From Halovulum sp039180525 (GTDB lineage: Bacteria > Pseudomonadota > Alphaproteobacteria > Rhodobacterales > Rhodobacteraceae): a DNA stretch of 64,000 nucleotides. The position numbers were made by a program, and so were the translations under genes. How positions within the stretch are numbered: the first letter of the stretch is position 1; each line of letters starts with the position of its first letter. The notes under the pieces were generated by a model, which did not search any database, had not been told where the DNA came from, and worked only from the letters and a program-made list of their open reading frames with translations. The stretch covers positions 46,589-110,588 of the forward strand of contig JBCDDF010000007.1 of the NCBI GenBank assembly GCA_039180525.1, given 5' to 3'. Positions 1-8,834 of the stretch are shown here, one piece after another.

Positions 1-1
1 T

Positions 2-226
2 ATCGAGGCGCAAGTGCTGGACACATCGCCCATTGCCGGCAAGCAGATCCGCGAGGCCGATTGGCCCGAGGGTGCGCTGGTCGGCGCGGTCAAGAAACGC
101 AATGGCCTGGTTTTGCCGCGCGGCAACACGGTGATCGAGGTCGGCGATACGCTGACCGTGTTCGCGCTGCGCGGCGATGTCGCCGCGGTGGAACAGCTGT
201 TCCAGGTCAGTATCGACTTTTTCTGA
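2..226 (+). CDS. trkA: TrkA, Trk potassium uptake NAD-binding subunit (C-terminal end only)
   Basis: Only the last 74 residues are in the window; the gene begins to the left of base 1. The visible part is an RCK_C (TrkA_C) domain, with a hydrophobic beta/alpha pattern around VGAVKKRNGLVLPRGN and VIEVGDTLTVFA, which in Trk systems binds regulatory ligands and gates the TrkH channel from the cytoplasm. Its TGA stop overlaps the ATG of trkH by one base, as expected for a co-translated trkA-trkH pair. The following hfq-hflX order is a common Rhodobacterales arrangement, where ntrY-ntrX usually lie just upstream of trkA. The family call is firm from the domain and the partner gene; nothing can be said of the N-terminal NAD-binding half. 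Confidence 0.9.
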   Translation: MEAQVLDTSPIAGKQIREADWPEGALVGAVKKRNGLVLPRGNTVIEVGDTLTVFALRGDVAAVEQLFQVSIDFF

Positions 227-1740
227 TGCGCCGGACGCTGGGCGAATTCCCGCTTCTGATCCAACTGAGCCTGGCGGTTTGCGTGGCCATGCTCGCGCCA
301 GCGTTTCACGGCGTTTGGCTGGGCGACTGGCACGTCGCGCGAAGCTTTGGCTTCTATGCGCTGTTGTCGTCGGTTCTTGCCGCGGCGATCGGTTTGGCGA
401 CCGTCCACAACCCACATAGCGGCAATGCGGTGGGCCAGTTGCGGACCCTGTTCGCGGCTTATCTGCTGCTGCCGGCGATCATGGCGCTTCCGGTGGCTCA
501 GGTACTGCCGGCTTACGCGATGGAGCAGATCTATTTCGAGATGCTGTCGAGCCTGACCACCACAGGTGCGACCGTCTTCGACACACCGACCGACATCCCC
601 GACCCGATCCATCTGTGGCGCGCGATTTGCGCCTGGCTGGGCGGGTTCATGATCCTGGTGACAGCGGTCGCCATCCTGGAGCCGATGCAACTCGGCGGGT
701 TCGAGATCGAGGCCGCCATCGCGCCCGGCGGGCGGCCTCAACGGCGCTCGATGGGCGGCGGGGCGGCGATGCGAGAGCGGCTGATCCGCAATGCCCGTAT
801 CATCGCGCCGCCCTATCTGCTGCTGACGGCCGCGCTGGTGCTGGGTTTGCTGGTGGCGGGCGACCGGCTTTTGGTGGCGCTGTGCCACGCCATGTCGGTT
901 CTATCGACCAGCGGGATCACGCCGCTTGCCGCATTTGGCGATGCCGGGTCCGGCCATGTCGGCGAGGCGTTGATCTTCGTCTTTCTTTTCGCCGCGATCA
1001 GCCGGCATCCGATTGGCGTCGTGCGCTTCGGAAGCCTGCGCCCGCGGCGCGGCATCAACCCGGAGTACAAGATCGTGCTGGTCTGCGTCCTCGGCCTGAG
1101 CGGACTGTTGTTCGCGCGGCACTTCTTGGGTGCGGTCGAGGTTCAGGATCAGGAAAACGTCATCGGCGCGCGCGCCGCCGCCTGGGGCAGCCTGTTCAAC
1201 TCCCTGTCTTTCCTGTCCACCACTGGATTTTCCAGCCGCGATTGGGCCGCTGCCCGCGATTGGTCGGGCCTGGGCACGCCGGGGATCATCTTTCTGGCTT
1301 TGTGTTTTCTTGGCGGCGGCATCGCGACAACGACCGGGGGCATCAAGCTGTTGCGCGCCTATGCGCTTTATAAGCATGGCGTGCGGGAGATGCAGCGGCT
1401 GGTGCATCCGAATTCGGTCGGCGGCGCGGGCATCACCGCGCGGCGCATCCGCAAGGAAGGGGCACAGATCGCCTGGGTTTTTCTGATGCTGTTCCTCGTT
1501 AGCCTCAGCGCCACAATTGTCGCGCTGACGCTGTTCGGCCGTTCGTTCGAGGATGCGCTGGCGCTGGCAACCGCGGCGCTGACCAATACCGGCCCCGCGG
1601 CGGAGCTTTTGGATGGGCAGGTGCGCTATTCGGCACTGGCCGCCGGAGAGCGGCTTGTGCTGGGGGCCGCAATGCTGGTGGGGCGGCTGGAAGTGCTGGT
1701 TCTGGTCTCCGTCATCCACCTGAATCCGCTGCGACGGTAA
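226..1740 (+). CDS. trkH: TrkH family potassium uptake transmembrane protein
   Basis: Integral membrane subunit of the Trk K+ uptake system, 504 aa, close to the usual length. The protein is hydrophobic throughout and carries four pore-loop repeats, each with the filter glycine: TTTGAT near residue 109, STSGI near 227, STTGF near 330 and TNTGP near 450. These mark the fourfold pseudo-symmetric K+ selectivity filter of TrkH/KtrB proteins. The start is the ATG that overlaps the trkA stop (TGATG); longer readings of the frame run inside trkA and are rejected. TrkA, just upstream, would be its cytoplasmic gating partner. No terminator with a T-run is obvious after the stop. Confidence 0.95.
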   Translation: MRRTLGEFPLLIQLSLAVCVAMLAPAFHGVWLGDWHVARSFGFYALLSSVLAAAIGLATVHNPHSGNAVGQLRTLFAAYLLLPAIMALPVAQVLPAYAMEQIYFEMLSSLTTTGATVFDTPTDIPDPIHLWRAICAWLGGFMILVTAVAILEPMQLGGFEIEAAIAPGGRPQRRSMGGGAAMRERLIRNARIIAPPYLLLTAALVLGLLVAGDRLLVALCHAMSVLSTSGITPLAAFGDAGSGHVGEALIFVFLFAAISRHPIGVVRFGSLRPRRGINPEYKIVLVCVLGLSGLLFARHFLGAVEVQDQENVIGARAAAWGSLFNSLSFLSTTGFSSRDWAAARDWSGLGTPGIIFLALCFLGGGIATTTGGIKLLRAYALYKHGVREMQRLVHPNSVGGAGITARRIRKEGAQIAWVFLMLFLVSLSATIVALTLFGRSFEDALALATAALTNTGPAAELLDGQVRYSALAAGERLVLGAAMLVGRLEVLVLVSVIHLNPLRR

Positions 1741-1826
1741 CGTCGCTTTGTTGCACCGCGACAAAAAAGGGGGTGCAGCCCTGGAAATCTCCCCTATGTT
1801 GATCCTACATCACTCATAATCATAAC

Positions 1827-1840
1827 GCCTGTGCACAGGC
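1827..1840. promoter_or_regulatory. 14-bp perfect palindrome upstream of hfq
   Basis: The sequence GCCTGTGCACAGGC reads the same on both strands and lies 24 bases before the hfq ATG, in the 124-bp gap after trkH. It could be a dimeric regulator site or a small hairpin in the hfq leader. The palindrome is directly seen; its function is unknown. Confidence 0.35.
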
Positions 1841-1864
1841 CAATAACCGACAAGGCTCTCACTC

Positions 1865-2104
1865 ATGGCTGCCGACAAACAAAGCCTTCAAGATGCTTTT
1901 CTGAACAGCGTCCGCAAAGCGAAGATCCCGGTCACGATCTTTTTGGTCAACGGGGTCAAGCTGCAGGGCGTGATCACTTGGTTTGACAATTTCTGCGTTC
2001 TTCTGCGCCGCGATGGCCAGTCTCAACTGGTCTATAAGCACGCGATTTCCACCATCATGCCGTCGCAACCGGTGTCGCTTTACGAGGGCGACGAGGGCAA
2101 GTGA
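1865..2104 (+). CDS. hfq: RNA chaperone Hfq
   Basis: Small hexameric RNA chaperone that pairs sRNAs with mRNAs, 79 aa, typical for alphaproteobacteria. The Sm1 motif (VNGVKLQGVITWFDNFCVLL) and the Sm2 YKHAIS motif are present, as are the proximal-face residues Q8 and F/Y41-42 equivalents. The C-terminal tail is short, as is normal in this class compared with E. coli. The stop codon overlaps the GTG start of hflX (GTGA), so hfq and hflX form one transcription unit. The 124-bp gap after trkH probably contains its promoter and an inverted repeat at 1827-1840. Confidence 0.97.
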   Translation: MAADKQSLQDAFLNSVRKAKIPVTIFLVNGVKLQGVITWFDNFCVLLRRDGQSQLVYKHAISTIMPSQPVSLYEGDEGK

Positions 2105-3375
2105 GCCCGCCCGTTATGCGCGCGCAGGTCTATCACCCCGATCTGGGGTCCGGTGCGCGCGACCCCGGTCTTGCTTTGGCCGAGGCCGTCAGCCTGACCG
2201 AGGCGCTGCCGGGGCTCGATTTGGCGGGGGCGGAGGTCGTGCCGGTGCCCAAGCCGCGGCCCGGTACGCTGTTCGGCCCGGGCAAGGTCGCCGAAATCAA
2301 GGACCATTGTTCGGACCATGACATCGGACTGGTCATTATCGACGGCCCGTTGACGCCGGTACAGCAGCGCAATCTGGAACGGGCCTGGAAGGTCAAGATC
2401 CTGGACCGCACCGGGCTGATCCTGGAGATCTTCGGCGAACGCGCGCAGACGCGCGAGGGTGTTCTGCAGGTCGATCTTGCGCATCTGAGCTATCAGAGGA
2501 CCCGGCTGGTGCGCAGTTGGACCCACCTGGAGCGCCAGCGCGGCGGATTGGGGTTTGTCGGTGGCCCGGGGGAAACCCAGATCGAGGCCGACCGGCGCGC
2601 CCTGAGCGAGCGTATTCAATCGATCCGGCGGCAACTGGCGAAAGTGGTCAAGACGCGCGCGCTGCATCGAAAAAGCCGCAAGAAGGCACCGTTCCCGGTG
2701 GTCGCGCTGGTCGGCTACACCAATGCCGGCAAGTCGACGCTGTTCAACCGCATGACCGGGGCGGATGCGCTGTCGGCGGATATGCTGTTTGCCACGCTCG
2801 ATCCCACGATGCGCAAGATCGCGTTGCCGGGGCAGGGGGGCGCGATCCTGTCGGACACGGTGGGGTTCGTTTCTGATCTGCCGACGCAACTGGTGGCGGC
2901 GTTCCGCGCCACTCTGGAAGAGGTTCTGGATGCCGATCTGATCCTGCATGTCCGCGATGTCGCGCATCCGGAAACGGACGCGCAGGCGGCCGAGGTGTAC
3001 CGCATTCTGCAAGAGCTTGGGCTGGGCGCCGACCGAAAGGCGGGCATCATCGAGGTTTTGAACAAGGTCGACCTGCTGCCGCCGGACGAGGCCGCAGCCC
3101 TGCGGAACCGGGCCGCGCGAGAGGGCCAGATGGTGATCTCGGCCGTTCGCGGCGATGGGGTTGCGGCGCTGACGGATCGCATCGCCACGGATCTGCGCCC
3201 GGCGGTCGAGGATGCCACGCTGTGCCTCGATTTCGCGCAAGGTCGGGCGCGGGCCTGGCTGTTCGATCAGCAGGTGGTTCAAGATGAGCGGCAAACCGAA
3301 AAAGGCTATGAAATTTCAGTGCGTTGGACGGCGGAGCAGAGAGAGCGATTCAATTCAGCCGCGTCGGTTGAATAG
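2101..3375 (+). CDS. hflX: GTPase HflX
   Basis: Ribosome-associated GTPase that splits or rescues stalled ribosomes, 424 aa. The N-terminal HflX domain carries the glycine-rich GTLFGPGKVAEI segment (about residues 54-65) and the GGLGFVGGPGETQ stretch before the coiled linker. The G domain has G1 GYTNAGKS, G3 DTVGF and G4 NKVD. Translation starts at GTG within the hfq stop (GTGA overlap). The last 21 bases overlap the 3' end of the convergent miaA gene. In E. coli miaA, hfq and hflX are consecutive on one strand; here miaA is inverted at the end of the group. Confidence 0.96.
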   Translation: MSPPVMRAQVYHPDLGSGARDPGLALAEAVSLTEALPGLDLAGAEVVPVPKPRPGTLFGPGKVAEIKDHCSDHDIGLVIIDGPLTPVQQRNLERAWKVKILDRTGLILEIFGERAQTREGVLQVDLAHLSYQRTRLVRSWTHLERQRGGLGFVGGPGETQIEADRRALSERIQSIRRQLAKVVKTRALHRKSRKKAPFPVVALVGYTNAGKSTLFNRMTGADALSADMLFATLDPTMRKIALPGQGGAILSDTVGFVSDLPTQLVAAFRATLEEVLDADLILHVRDVAHPETDAQAAEVYRILQELGLGADRKAGIIEVLNKVDLLPPDEAAALRNRAAREGQMVISAVRGDGVAALTDRIATDLRPAVEDATLCLDFAQGRARAWLFDQQVVQDERQTEKGYEISVRWTAEQRERFNSAASVE

Positions 3376-4287
3376 CGCCATCTGACGCGCCACGATCTGT
3401 TCGACCAGCGCCGGTTGCGCTTCCGTCGCGTCGAGTTGGGCCCAATCCGCCATCCGTGACCGGAACCATGTACGTTGGCGTTTTGCATATTGCCGTGTCG
3501 CGATTATGCCTTTTTCGACAGCGGCTTCCAGGCTGATCTTCCCGTTCAGAAACGCCAGAAGTTCCGCCGCGCCCAGGGCCTTCGATGCAGGCGCGGTTGC
3601 GTCCCAATACGGTTTTTGCGCCCGCACTTCCTCCAGCGCGCCGTCGCCCAGCATCGCCCGAAACCGCCGGGCGATGCGTTCGGCAAGCCAGTCGCGCGGC
3701 GCGTCCAGAACCACACCCAGCCAGCGATCGCCAGGCAAAACCGGCGTTGTCGGCCGGGCTTGCCACACCGAGAGCGGCGTGCCAGTGGCGCGGTGAACCT
3801 CATAGGCTCGCTGTAGGCGCCGGGGATTTCGTCGATCGATGTGATTCAATATTTCCGCATCGTTTTCAGACAGATATGCCTCGAAAGCCGCCGCGCCGTC
3901 ATCCCCAAGAAGCGTATCCGCTTCGGCGCGGATTGCGGCCGGAACCGCGGGGATCTCGGCCAGACCTTCGCTGGCCGCCGTCAGGTACAGGCCCGTGCCG
4001 CCGACCAGTATCAGCGGCATGCCGTTGCCAAGCGGTTGCGCCAGATCGCGCAGCCAGTCACCGACGGAGTAAGCCATATCCTGGGGGACGTGACCGTAAA
4101 GCGCATGCGGCGCTGCCGCCATGTCGGCATCGCTGGGTCGCGCGGTCAGGATCCGCCAGCCGGCATACACCTGCAGCGCATCGGCATTGACCACCGTAGC
4201 ACCAAGCCGCGCGGCCAGCGTCAGTGCCAGCGCGGACTTGCCCGAAGCCGTGGGACCGGCGATCAAAATATGTGGGGGCGTCGCCAT
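3355..4287 (-). CDS. miaA: tRNA dimethylallyltransferase MiaA
   Basis: Transfers the dimethylallyl group from DMAPP to A37 of tRNAs that read codons beginning with U, 310 aa, normal length. The P-loop GPTASGKS lies at about residues 11-18, followed by the DALQVY segment (DSMQVY in many homologues), the VGGTGLY motif and the tRNA-binding R-rich segment RRNPRRLQRAYEV. The C-terminal KRQRTWFR motif is also seen. The gene faces hflX and shares its last 21 bases with it. The start ATG is preceded by a very A+T-rich stretch (4320-4360) that may hold divergent promoters. Confidence 0.96.
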   Translation of the reverse strand: MATPPHILIAGPTASGKSALALTLAARLGATVVNADALQVYAGWRILTARPSDADMAAAPHALYGHVPQDMAYSVGDWLRDLAQPLGNGMPLILVGGTGLYLTAASEGLAEIPAVPAAIRAEADTLLGDDGAAAFEAYLSENDAEILNHIDRRNPRRLQRAYEVHRATGTPLSVWQARPTTPVLPGDRWLGVVLDAPRDWLAERIARRFRAMLGDGALEEVRAQKPYWDATAPASKALGAAELLAFLNGKISLEAAVEKGIIATRQYAKRQRTWFRSRMADWAQLDATEAQPALVEQIVARQMALFNRRG

Positions 4288-4498
4288 GCACGCTATCTGC
4301 GTCGCCGGCGCGTTTCGGTCCAGATCATACCTATATAGTTATCATAATTATGATTAGAGGACTTTGGGTTGATCCTCCATGCCGTGGCAGTTGACCCATG
4401 CCGTATTATCCCCTGCAATGTGCATACGGCGCCGTCACGCGAACAGGCGCCCAAAACCAAAGGACGCGCAAGCGCCGGGAACCGCCAGGGAGAAACCG

Positions 4499-6232
4499 AT
4501 GACCCACCAGACCATCAACCGGAAGCCGGTGCATCCCGCGGTCGCGGGATACGCCCGGGCGGTGCGGTCCGGGCGGATGGACCGGCGTGAGTTTCTGGCC
4601 GCCGCATCGGCGCTGGGCGTCACGACCCCAGCGGCCTATGGCATGCTGGGGCTGGCCGCCCCTGCCCGCGCCGATGACGATCCCGCCCGATCGGGTGGCA
4701 CGCTGCGGGTCGCGATGAGCGTGCGCCGGGTCGACGACCCGCGGCTCTTCGACTGGTCGGAGATGGGCAACATCGCACGGTGCTTTTGCGAAACGCTGGT
4801 GCGCTACACCACCGATTTCACCTTCGAGCCCCGGCTGGTCGAAAGCTGGGACGTCAACGAGAACGCCACCGAGTACACGCTGAACCTGCGCCGGGGCGTC
4901 ACTTGGACGAACGGCGATACGTTCACGTCCGAGGATGTGATCTTCAATTTCACCCGCTGGGCAGAGCAGCATGTCGGCGGCAATTCAATGGCCTCGCGCA
5001 TCGGCTCGTTGATCGAGAAGAAGGGCGAAGAAACGGTCCAGGTTCAGACCACCGACAGCAATGGCAACACCAATACCGAGGACCAGCTTCGCCCGGTCTT
5101 CGGTCTGCGCGACGGCGCGGTGGAGGCGGTCGATGACCACAGGATCATCCTGCGCTGCGACAAGCCCGACATCACCATCATTCCCGGTATCTGCGACTAC
5201 CCCGCCCTGATCGTGCATCGCAGCTTCGACCCCGACACCGCTGTTTTATCGCAAAACCCGATCGGCACCGGTCCCTGGGAGTTGGAAGCATTGGAGGTCG
5301 GCATCCGCGCCCGCCTGACCCGACGCACCAACGGCACGTGGTGGGGCGATACGGCCTTACGGCCGGTCTATCTGGATGCGGTCGAATTCATCGACTATGG
5401 CACCGATCCCTCTGCCGAAATCGCGGCGTGGGAAGCCGGCGAGATTGATGCCAATTACGAGACCACGGCCGACTACGTGGATATTCTCGACAGTCTGGAT
5501 CTGCGGAAAAGCGAGGTCGTGACCGGGGCGACCATCTGCATCCGCATGAACGCCAACAGTCCGCCCTTCGACAACAAGGATGTGCGCAACGCGATGCAAT
5601 TGGCGGTCGACAATCAGACCGTGCTGGATCTGGGCATAAACGGGCTGGGCGAGGTCGCTGAAAACCACCATGTCGGCCCGATGCATCCGGAATACGCCGA
5701 ACTGCCGATGATCGGCCGCGATGTCGACCGGGCCATGGCCTTGCTGGACGCGGCTGGCCATGCCGATACGGAGTTCGATCTGATCTCCATCGATGATGAC
5801 TGGCGCCGCAACACCACCGATGCGGTGGCCGCGCAGTTGCGCGATTCCGGGATAAATGTCAGACGCACGATCATGCCGGGCACCACGTTCTGGGACAACT
5901 GGGCCGGGTATCCGTTCAGCTCCACCAATTGGAACCAGCGGCCGCTGGGTGTGCAAGTGCTGGATCTTGCCTATCGCTCCGGTGTGGCCTGGAACGAAAG
6001 CGCGCATGCCAACCCCGACTTCGACGCCAAGTTGGACCAGGCCAAGGGCATCGCCGATGCCGACGCGCGCCGCGAGATCATGGCGGATCTGCAAAGCATG
6101 CTGCAAGACAGCGGCGCGATCATCCAACCCTATTGGCGGTCGCTGTTTTCGCACGCCGCTGCCGGTGTGAACGGCTGGCAAATGCATCCCACCTTCGAAT
6201 TCCATCTGGAACGGGTGTGGCTCTCTGCCTGA
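4499..6232 (+). CDS. ABC transporter substrate-binding protein, family 5 (peptide/nickel type), Tat-exported
   Basis: Periplasmic binding protein of the SBP_bac_5 family, 577 aa. The N terminus has a twin-arginine signal (MDRREFLAAASALGV, then an Ala-rich stretch ending at ARADD), which fits many alphaproteobacterial members. Mature-protein features include FCETLVRYTTDFTFEPRL and WDVNENATEYTLNLRRGVTW, typical lobe-I elements of DppA/OppA-like proteins. The ATG at 4499 is chosen because it follows CCAGGGAG with good spacing; an upstream in-frame ATG (4379) would add 40 residues before an already long n-region. No permease or ATPase genes are adjacent, so it is an orphan binding protein here. 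Ligand cannot be told from sequence. Confidence 0.88.
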   Translation: MTHQTINRKPVHPAVAGYARAVRSGRMDRREFLAAASALGVTTPAAYGMLGLAAPARADDDPARSGGTLRVAMSVRRVDDPRLFDWSEMGNIARCFCETLVRYTTDFTFEPRLVESWDVNENATEYTLNLRRGVTWTNGDTFTSEDVIFNFTRWAEQHVGGNSMASRIGSLIEKKGEETVQVQTTDSNGNTNTEDQLRPVFGLRDGAVEAVDDHRIILRCDKPDITIIPGICDYPALIVHRSFDPDTAVLSQNPIGTGPWELEALEVGIRARLTRRTNGTWWGDTALRPVYLDAVEFIDYGTDPSAEIAAWEAGEIDANYETTADYVDILDSLDLRKSEVVTGATICIRMNANSPPFDNKDVRNAMQLAVDNQTVLDLGINGLGEVAENHHVGPMHPEYAELPMIGRDVDRAMALLDAAGHADTEFDLISIDDDWRRNTTDAVAAQLRDSGINVRRTIMPGTTFWDNWAGYPFSSTNWNQRPLGVQVLDLAYRSGVAWNESAHANPDFDAKLDQAKGIADADARREIMADLQSMLQDSGAIIQPYWRSLFSHAAAGVNGWQMHPTFEFHLERVWLSA

Positions 6233-6327
6233 GCCGGAGGGATGTGGCCGCGCCCTGCCCCGGCGATCGCGATGCCGGCGCTCAATCCCTGGTCGGACGG
6301 CCTGCGGGAGCAAGTGATGAGGGACCG

Positions 6328-6876
6328 ATGCGGACGATTGGTTTGATATGTGCAATGTGCGTGATGCCCGCCGCGGCCCTGGCCTTTGCTTTGGACGGCA
6401 AAATCACCGGCGGCGCCGCGGGGGCCTATCAGAAACTCGACCCGACCATCGGGTTCGCGGTCGGCAACGACACGTTTCAGGACACCAACCTCTATGTCTT
6501 TGACGAAGATCAGAACATCCTGCTGGAGCGCGATATCGCGGTCGATCTTGCCCCGGGCGCGCGGGTGATCCCGGCCGGTACGATCGTGGCCAGCCATTAT
6601 GTGTTCTTCGATCCCGGCTTTGCGGCGCAACAAGTGGGCTATGTGGAATTCGACAGTGCCATCCTGAGCGTGGCGACCCGGCAGGACACGCTGGCGGCGA
6701 CCGACTTCCTGGCCAATACCGACGTGAAATATCTCAATCCGGCACTGCGTGGGCTGGAATGGCAGGATGTGGTCTGGATCGACCCCGAAAACCCGTTTCG
6801 GGTGCGGGTGAACTGGACCGCATCCACACCCGGTGACTATATACGCGTCTTCACCGCCCGCTCGCCCGGCATGTGA
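6328..6876 (+). CDS. Small exported protein of unknown function
   Basis: 182 aa with a clear Sec signal peptide (MRTIGLICAMCVMPAAALAFA), so probably periplasmic. I do not recognise a family. The mature part is acidic, rich in Asp, and has short beta-like segments such as VIPAGTIVASHYVFFDPG, suggesting a compact beta-sandwich. A GAGG sequence precedes the ATG. It lies 95 bp downstream of the solute-binding protein and just upstream of a sulfotransferase gene, all on the same strand. Cotranscription is possible but not shown. Confidence 0.7.
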   Translation: MRTIGLICAMCVMPAAALAFALDGKITGGAAGAYQKLDPTIGFAVGNDTFQDTNLYVFDEDQNILLERDIAVDLAPGARVIPAGTIVASHYVFFDPGFAAQQVGYVEFDSAILSVATRQDTLAATDFLANTDVKYLNPALRGLEWQDVVWIDPENPFRVRVNWTASTPGDYIRVFTARSPGM

Positions 6877-6941
6877 CGGCCGGTCATGGAATGGCCGTCT
6901 TCGCCCGGTTATGGTCCGCGCGACTCGAAGGATGGCGCCCT

Positions 6942-7664
6942 ATGCAGAAATTCCGCACCCGCCGCATTCTGACGCCCGCGACCGCACCGATCCTGTGGCG
7001 CGCGGGCCGCATCGCGCGTATGGGCGGACATCCGCGGCCCGACACGGGGGTGGAGCGGTTTCTGTTCGACAAGGCCCAGGTGATGGCGGCGCCGATCCCC
7101 AAGGTCGCCAGCCGTACCATCCAAGGCATGTTCGAGACGTTGAATGGTCGCCCGGACGGGTGGGAGGTCTATTTGCAACCTCAAGCAATCCGGTCAAGAT
7201 ACCAGAATTATTACATATTTTCTTTCGTCCGCAACCCCTGGTCGCGGATCTATTCCTGCTGGAAAGATAAGATTGCGGATGCGGTGACCCCGGGCAAGGT
7301 GTCCATCCTGTCGCGCTTCGCCGGGCTGAGGCCATTCATGCCCTTCGACGATTTCGTTCGCTGGCTGGAAACGCCGGAGGGCGCCGATGACCGCGCCGAC
7401 CGCCATTGGATGTCTCAGGTGCGGCATCTGGATGACGGCGCGGGCGGCAGTTTCTGCGACTTCGTCGGTCGCATCGAAGCTTTGGAGGACGGGTTTCGCG
7501 CGGTCGAGGCCGCCACCGGCCTTACCCTGCCCCGATCCGAGCAACGCAATGCAAAGACCCGGACAGAAGAATACCTATCTGCCTATAACGACGAGACGAA
7601 AAAGATCGTCGCCCGCCGCTATGGCGCGGATATCGACCGCTACAACTATCGGTTCGAGGGTTAG
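6942..7664 (+). CDS. Sulfotransferase family protein
   Basis: 240 aa protein of the Sulfotransfer_2 / carbohydrate sulfotransferase-like group. The 5'-phosphosulfate-binding loop is PKVASRT (about residues 48-54) and the 3'-phosphate motif is FSFVRNPWSRIYS (about 86-98), the two PAPS-binding signatures of the superfamily. It probably sulfates a glycan or small molecule at or before export. I take the ATG at 6942 because GAAGGA precedes it with proper spacing; a GTG at 6873 that touches the previous stop codon would add 23 residues. The gene is convergent with bioY, with only 3 bp between stops. Substrate is unknown. Confidence 0.8.
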   Translation: MQKFRTRRILTPATAPILWRAGRIARMGGHPRPDTGVERFLFDKAQVMAAPIPKVASRTIQGMFETLNGRPDGWEVYLQPQAIRSRYQNYYIFSFVRNPWSRIYSCWKDKIADAVTPGKVSILSRFAGLRPFMPFDDFVRWLETPEGADDRADRHWMSQVRHLDDGAGGSFCDFVGRIEALEDGFRAVEAATGLTLPRSEQRNAKTRTEEYLSAYNDETKKIVARRYGADIDRYNYRFEG

Positions 7665-7667
7665 CGC

Positions 7668-8285
7668 CTAAAGCCGCGCGCCGCCGACCCAGCGCCAGAT
7701 GGTCGGGAACAGCAGCACCGCGACGACCAGTTTCAGCGCATCCACCCAAAGGAAGGTCTTGATGCCATAGGCGTACCAATGCTGCCAGCCCACGCCCTCG
7801 AACGCGCCGGCGATCGGCAGGATCGAGAACCCGGCGCACAGCCAGATCACGCCGGGCACATAGACCGCAATCAACCCCAGCGCCATAGCCGCCGCCATGC
7901 GCGGCATCGACCGGTCCCAGCCGCGTTGTGCCAGATAGCCGACCAGACCCGCTGCCAGCGCGAAGCCCAGCAGGTATCCACCCGTGGGGCCGAACATATA
8001 GGCGATGCCGATGCCCTTTTCCGGCGTGCCGGCGAACACGGGCAGCCCCTGAAGCCCCAGCGCCAGATAGCCCAGGACCGTCGCTGCGCCCAGCCGCATG
8101 CCGTAACCGGCGCCGATCACCATCACGGCCAGCATCTGCAGCGTCACAGGCACCGGCCAGGTCGCGATCTGCACCTTGGCCGACAGCCACAGCGCCAGGA
8201 TACCGCCCACGAACAAAGCCGCGCGTTTCGCCCAGACCCCTGCCCCGCGCGCCGGTCCAAAATCTGCCAGAACTGCCGTGGTCAT
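7668..8285 (-). CDS. bioY: BioY, biotin ECF transporter S component
   Basis: 205 aa membrane protein with about six hydrophobic helices and the BioY signature regions VPVTLQMLAVMVIGAGYG and FGPTGGYLLGFALAAGLVG. BioY captures biotin, either alone or with the BioM-BioN energising module. No bioM or bioN is nearby, so it may work alone or share an ECF module elsewhere. The ATG at 8285 follows a G-rich Shine-Dalgarno-like run; 25 further in-frame residues upstream look non-coding. It lies between a sulfotransferase (convergent) and a DUF6314 gene on the same strand. Confidence 0.92.
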   Translation of the reverse strand: MTTAVLADFGPARGAGVWAKRAALFVGGILALWLSAKVQIATWPVPVTLQMLAVMVIGAGYGMRLGAATVLGYLALGLQGLPVFAGTPEKGIGIAYMFGPTGGYLLGFALAAGLVGYLAQRGWDRSMPRMAAAMALGLIAVYVPGVIWLCAGFSILPIAGAFEGVGWQHWYAYGIKTFLWVDALKLVVAVLLFPTIWRWVGGARL

Positions 8286-8366
8286 ACCGCCCCCCGTGGA
8301 TTTCAGTGCGTTTCCAACATGCTCGACATTGGTATGGACCGCGCCGCGCGGGACGTGCAAGGCAAA

Positions 8367-8786
8367 TCAGCCCATGGGCGCGTAGTGGCTGACGATCCGC
8401 AGGCTCTTGCGCGGCCCGCGCACCTGCCAGGTGCAGGACCAGCGCGGCCAATCGGTCAGGTCGTAATGACCCTCATAGACATCCGGCGGGCAGTCATGCC
8501 GCACGGGCTGCACGGTCTTTTGCAAACTCAGCGTGTGAAAGACGCGCCCATCCTCGAAACAGATCGTCACCTCGGGCCCCGCCCGCCACAGATAGCGGCG
8601 CGTGGCCGCCAGAGCGTGGCCGCCCAGCGACAGCGTACCGGCTTCGTGATAGACCAGCCCGCCCGCCGCCGGGGCGAGGACGGCGGAGCCCCGCAACGCG
8701 CCGTCCGGCCCGTGGCTGTCGCGGATCGTCCGCGACAGCGCCCATGACCCCAAGAACGCCCTCAGTTCCAGCTTTTCCGCCGCCAT
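8367..8786 (-). CDS. DUF6314 family protein
   Basis: 139 aa cytoplasmic protein resembling the DUF6314 family, a lipocalin-like beta-barrel group. Visible hallmarks are the N-terminal FLGSWALSRTIRD, the central YHEAGTLSLGG and RRYLWR, and the C-terminal YDLTDWPRWSCTWQVRGPRKSLRIVS run of alternating strands. Function is unknown. It is divergent from purB, with 48 bp between the two starts, and lies 81 bp upstream of bioY on the same strand. The start chosen is the ATG at 8786. The much longer frame reading through purB on the opposite strand is rejected. Confidence 0.8.
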   Translation of the reverse strand: MAAEKLELRAFLGSWALSRTIRDSHGPDGALRGSAVLAPAAGGLVYHEAGTLSLGGHALAATRRYLWRAGPEVTICFEDGRVFHTLSLQKTVQPVRHDCPPDVYEGHYDLTDWPRWSCTWQVRGPRKSLRIVSHYAPMG

Positions 8787-8834
8787 GCAGCTGTCTATGA
8801 AGACACCGTTCCGCCGCATCAACGAAAGATCCGC

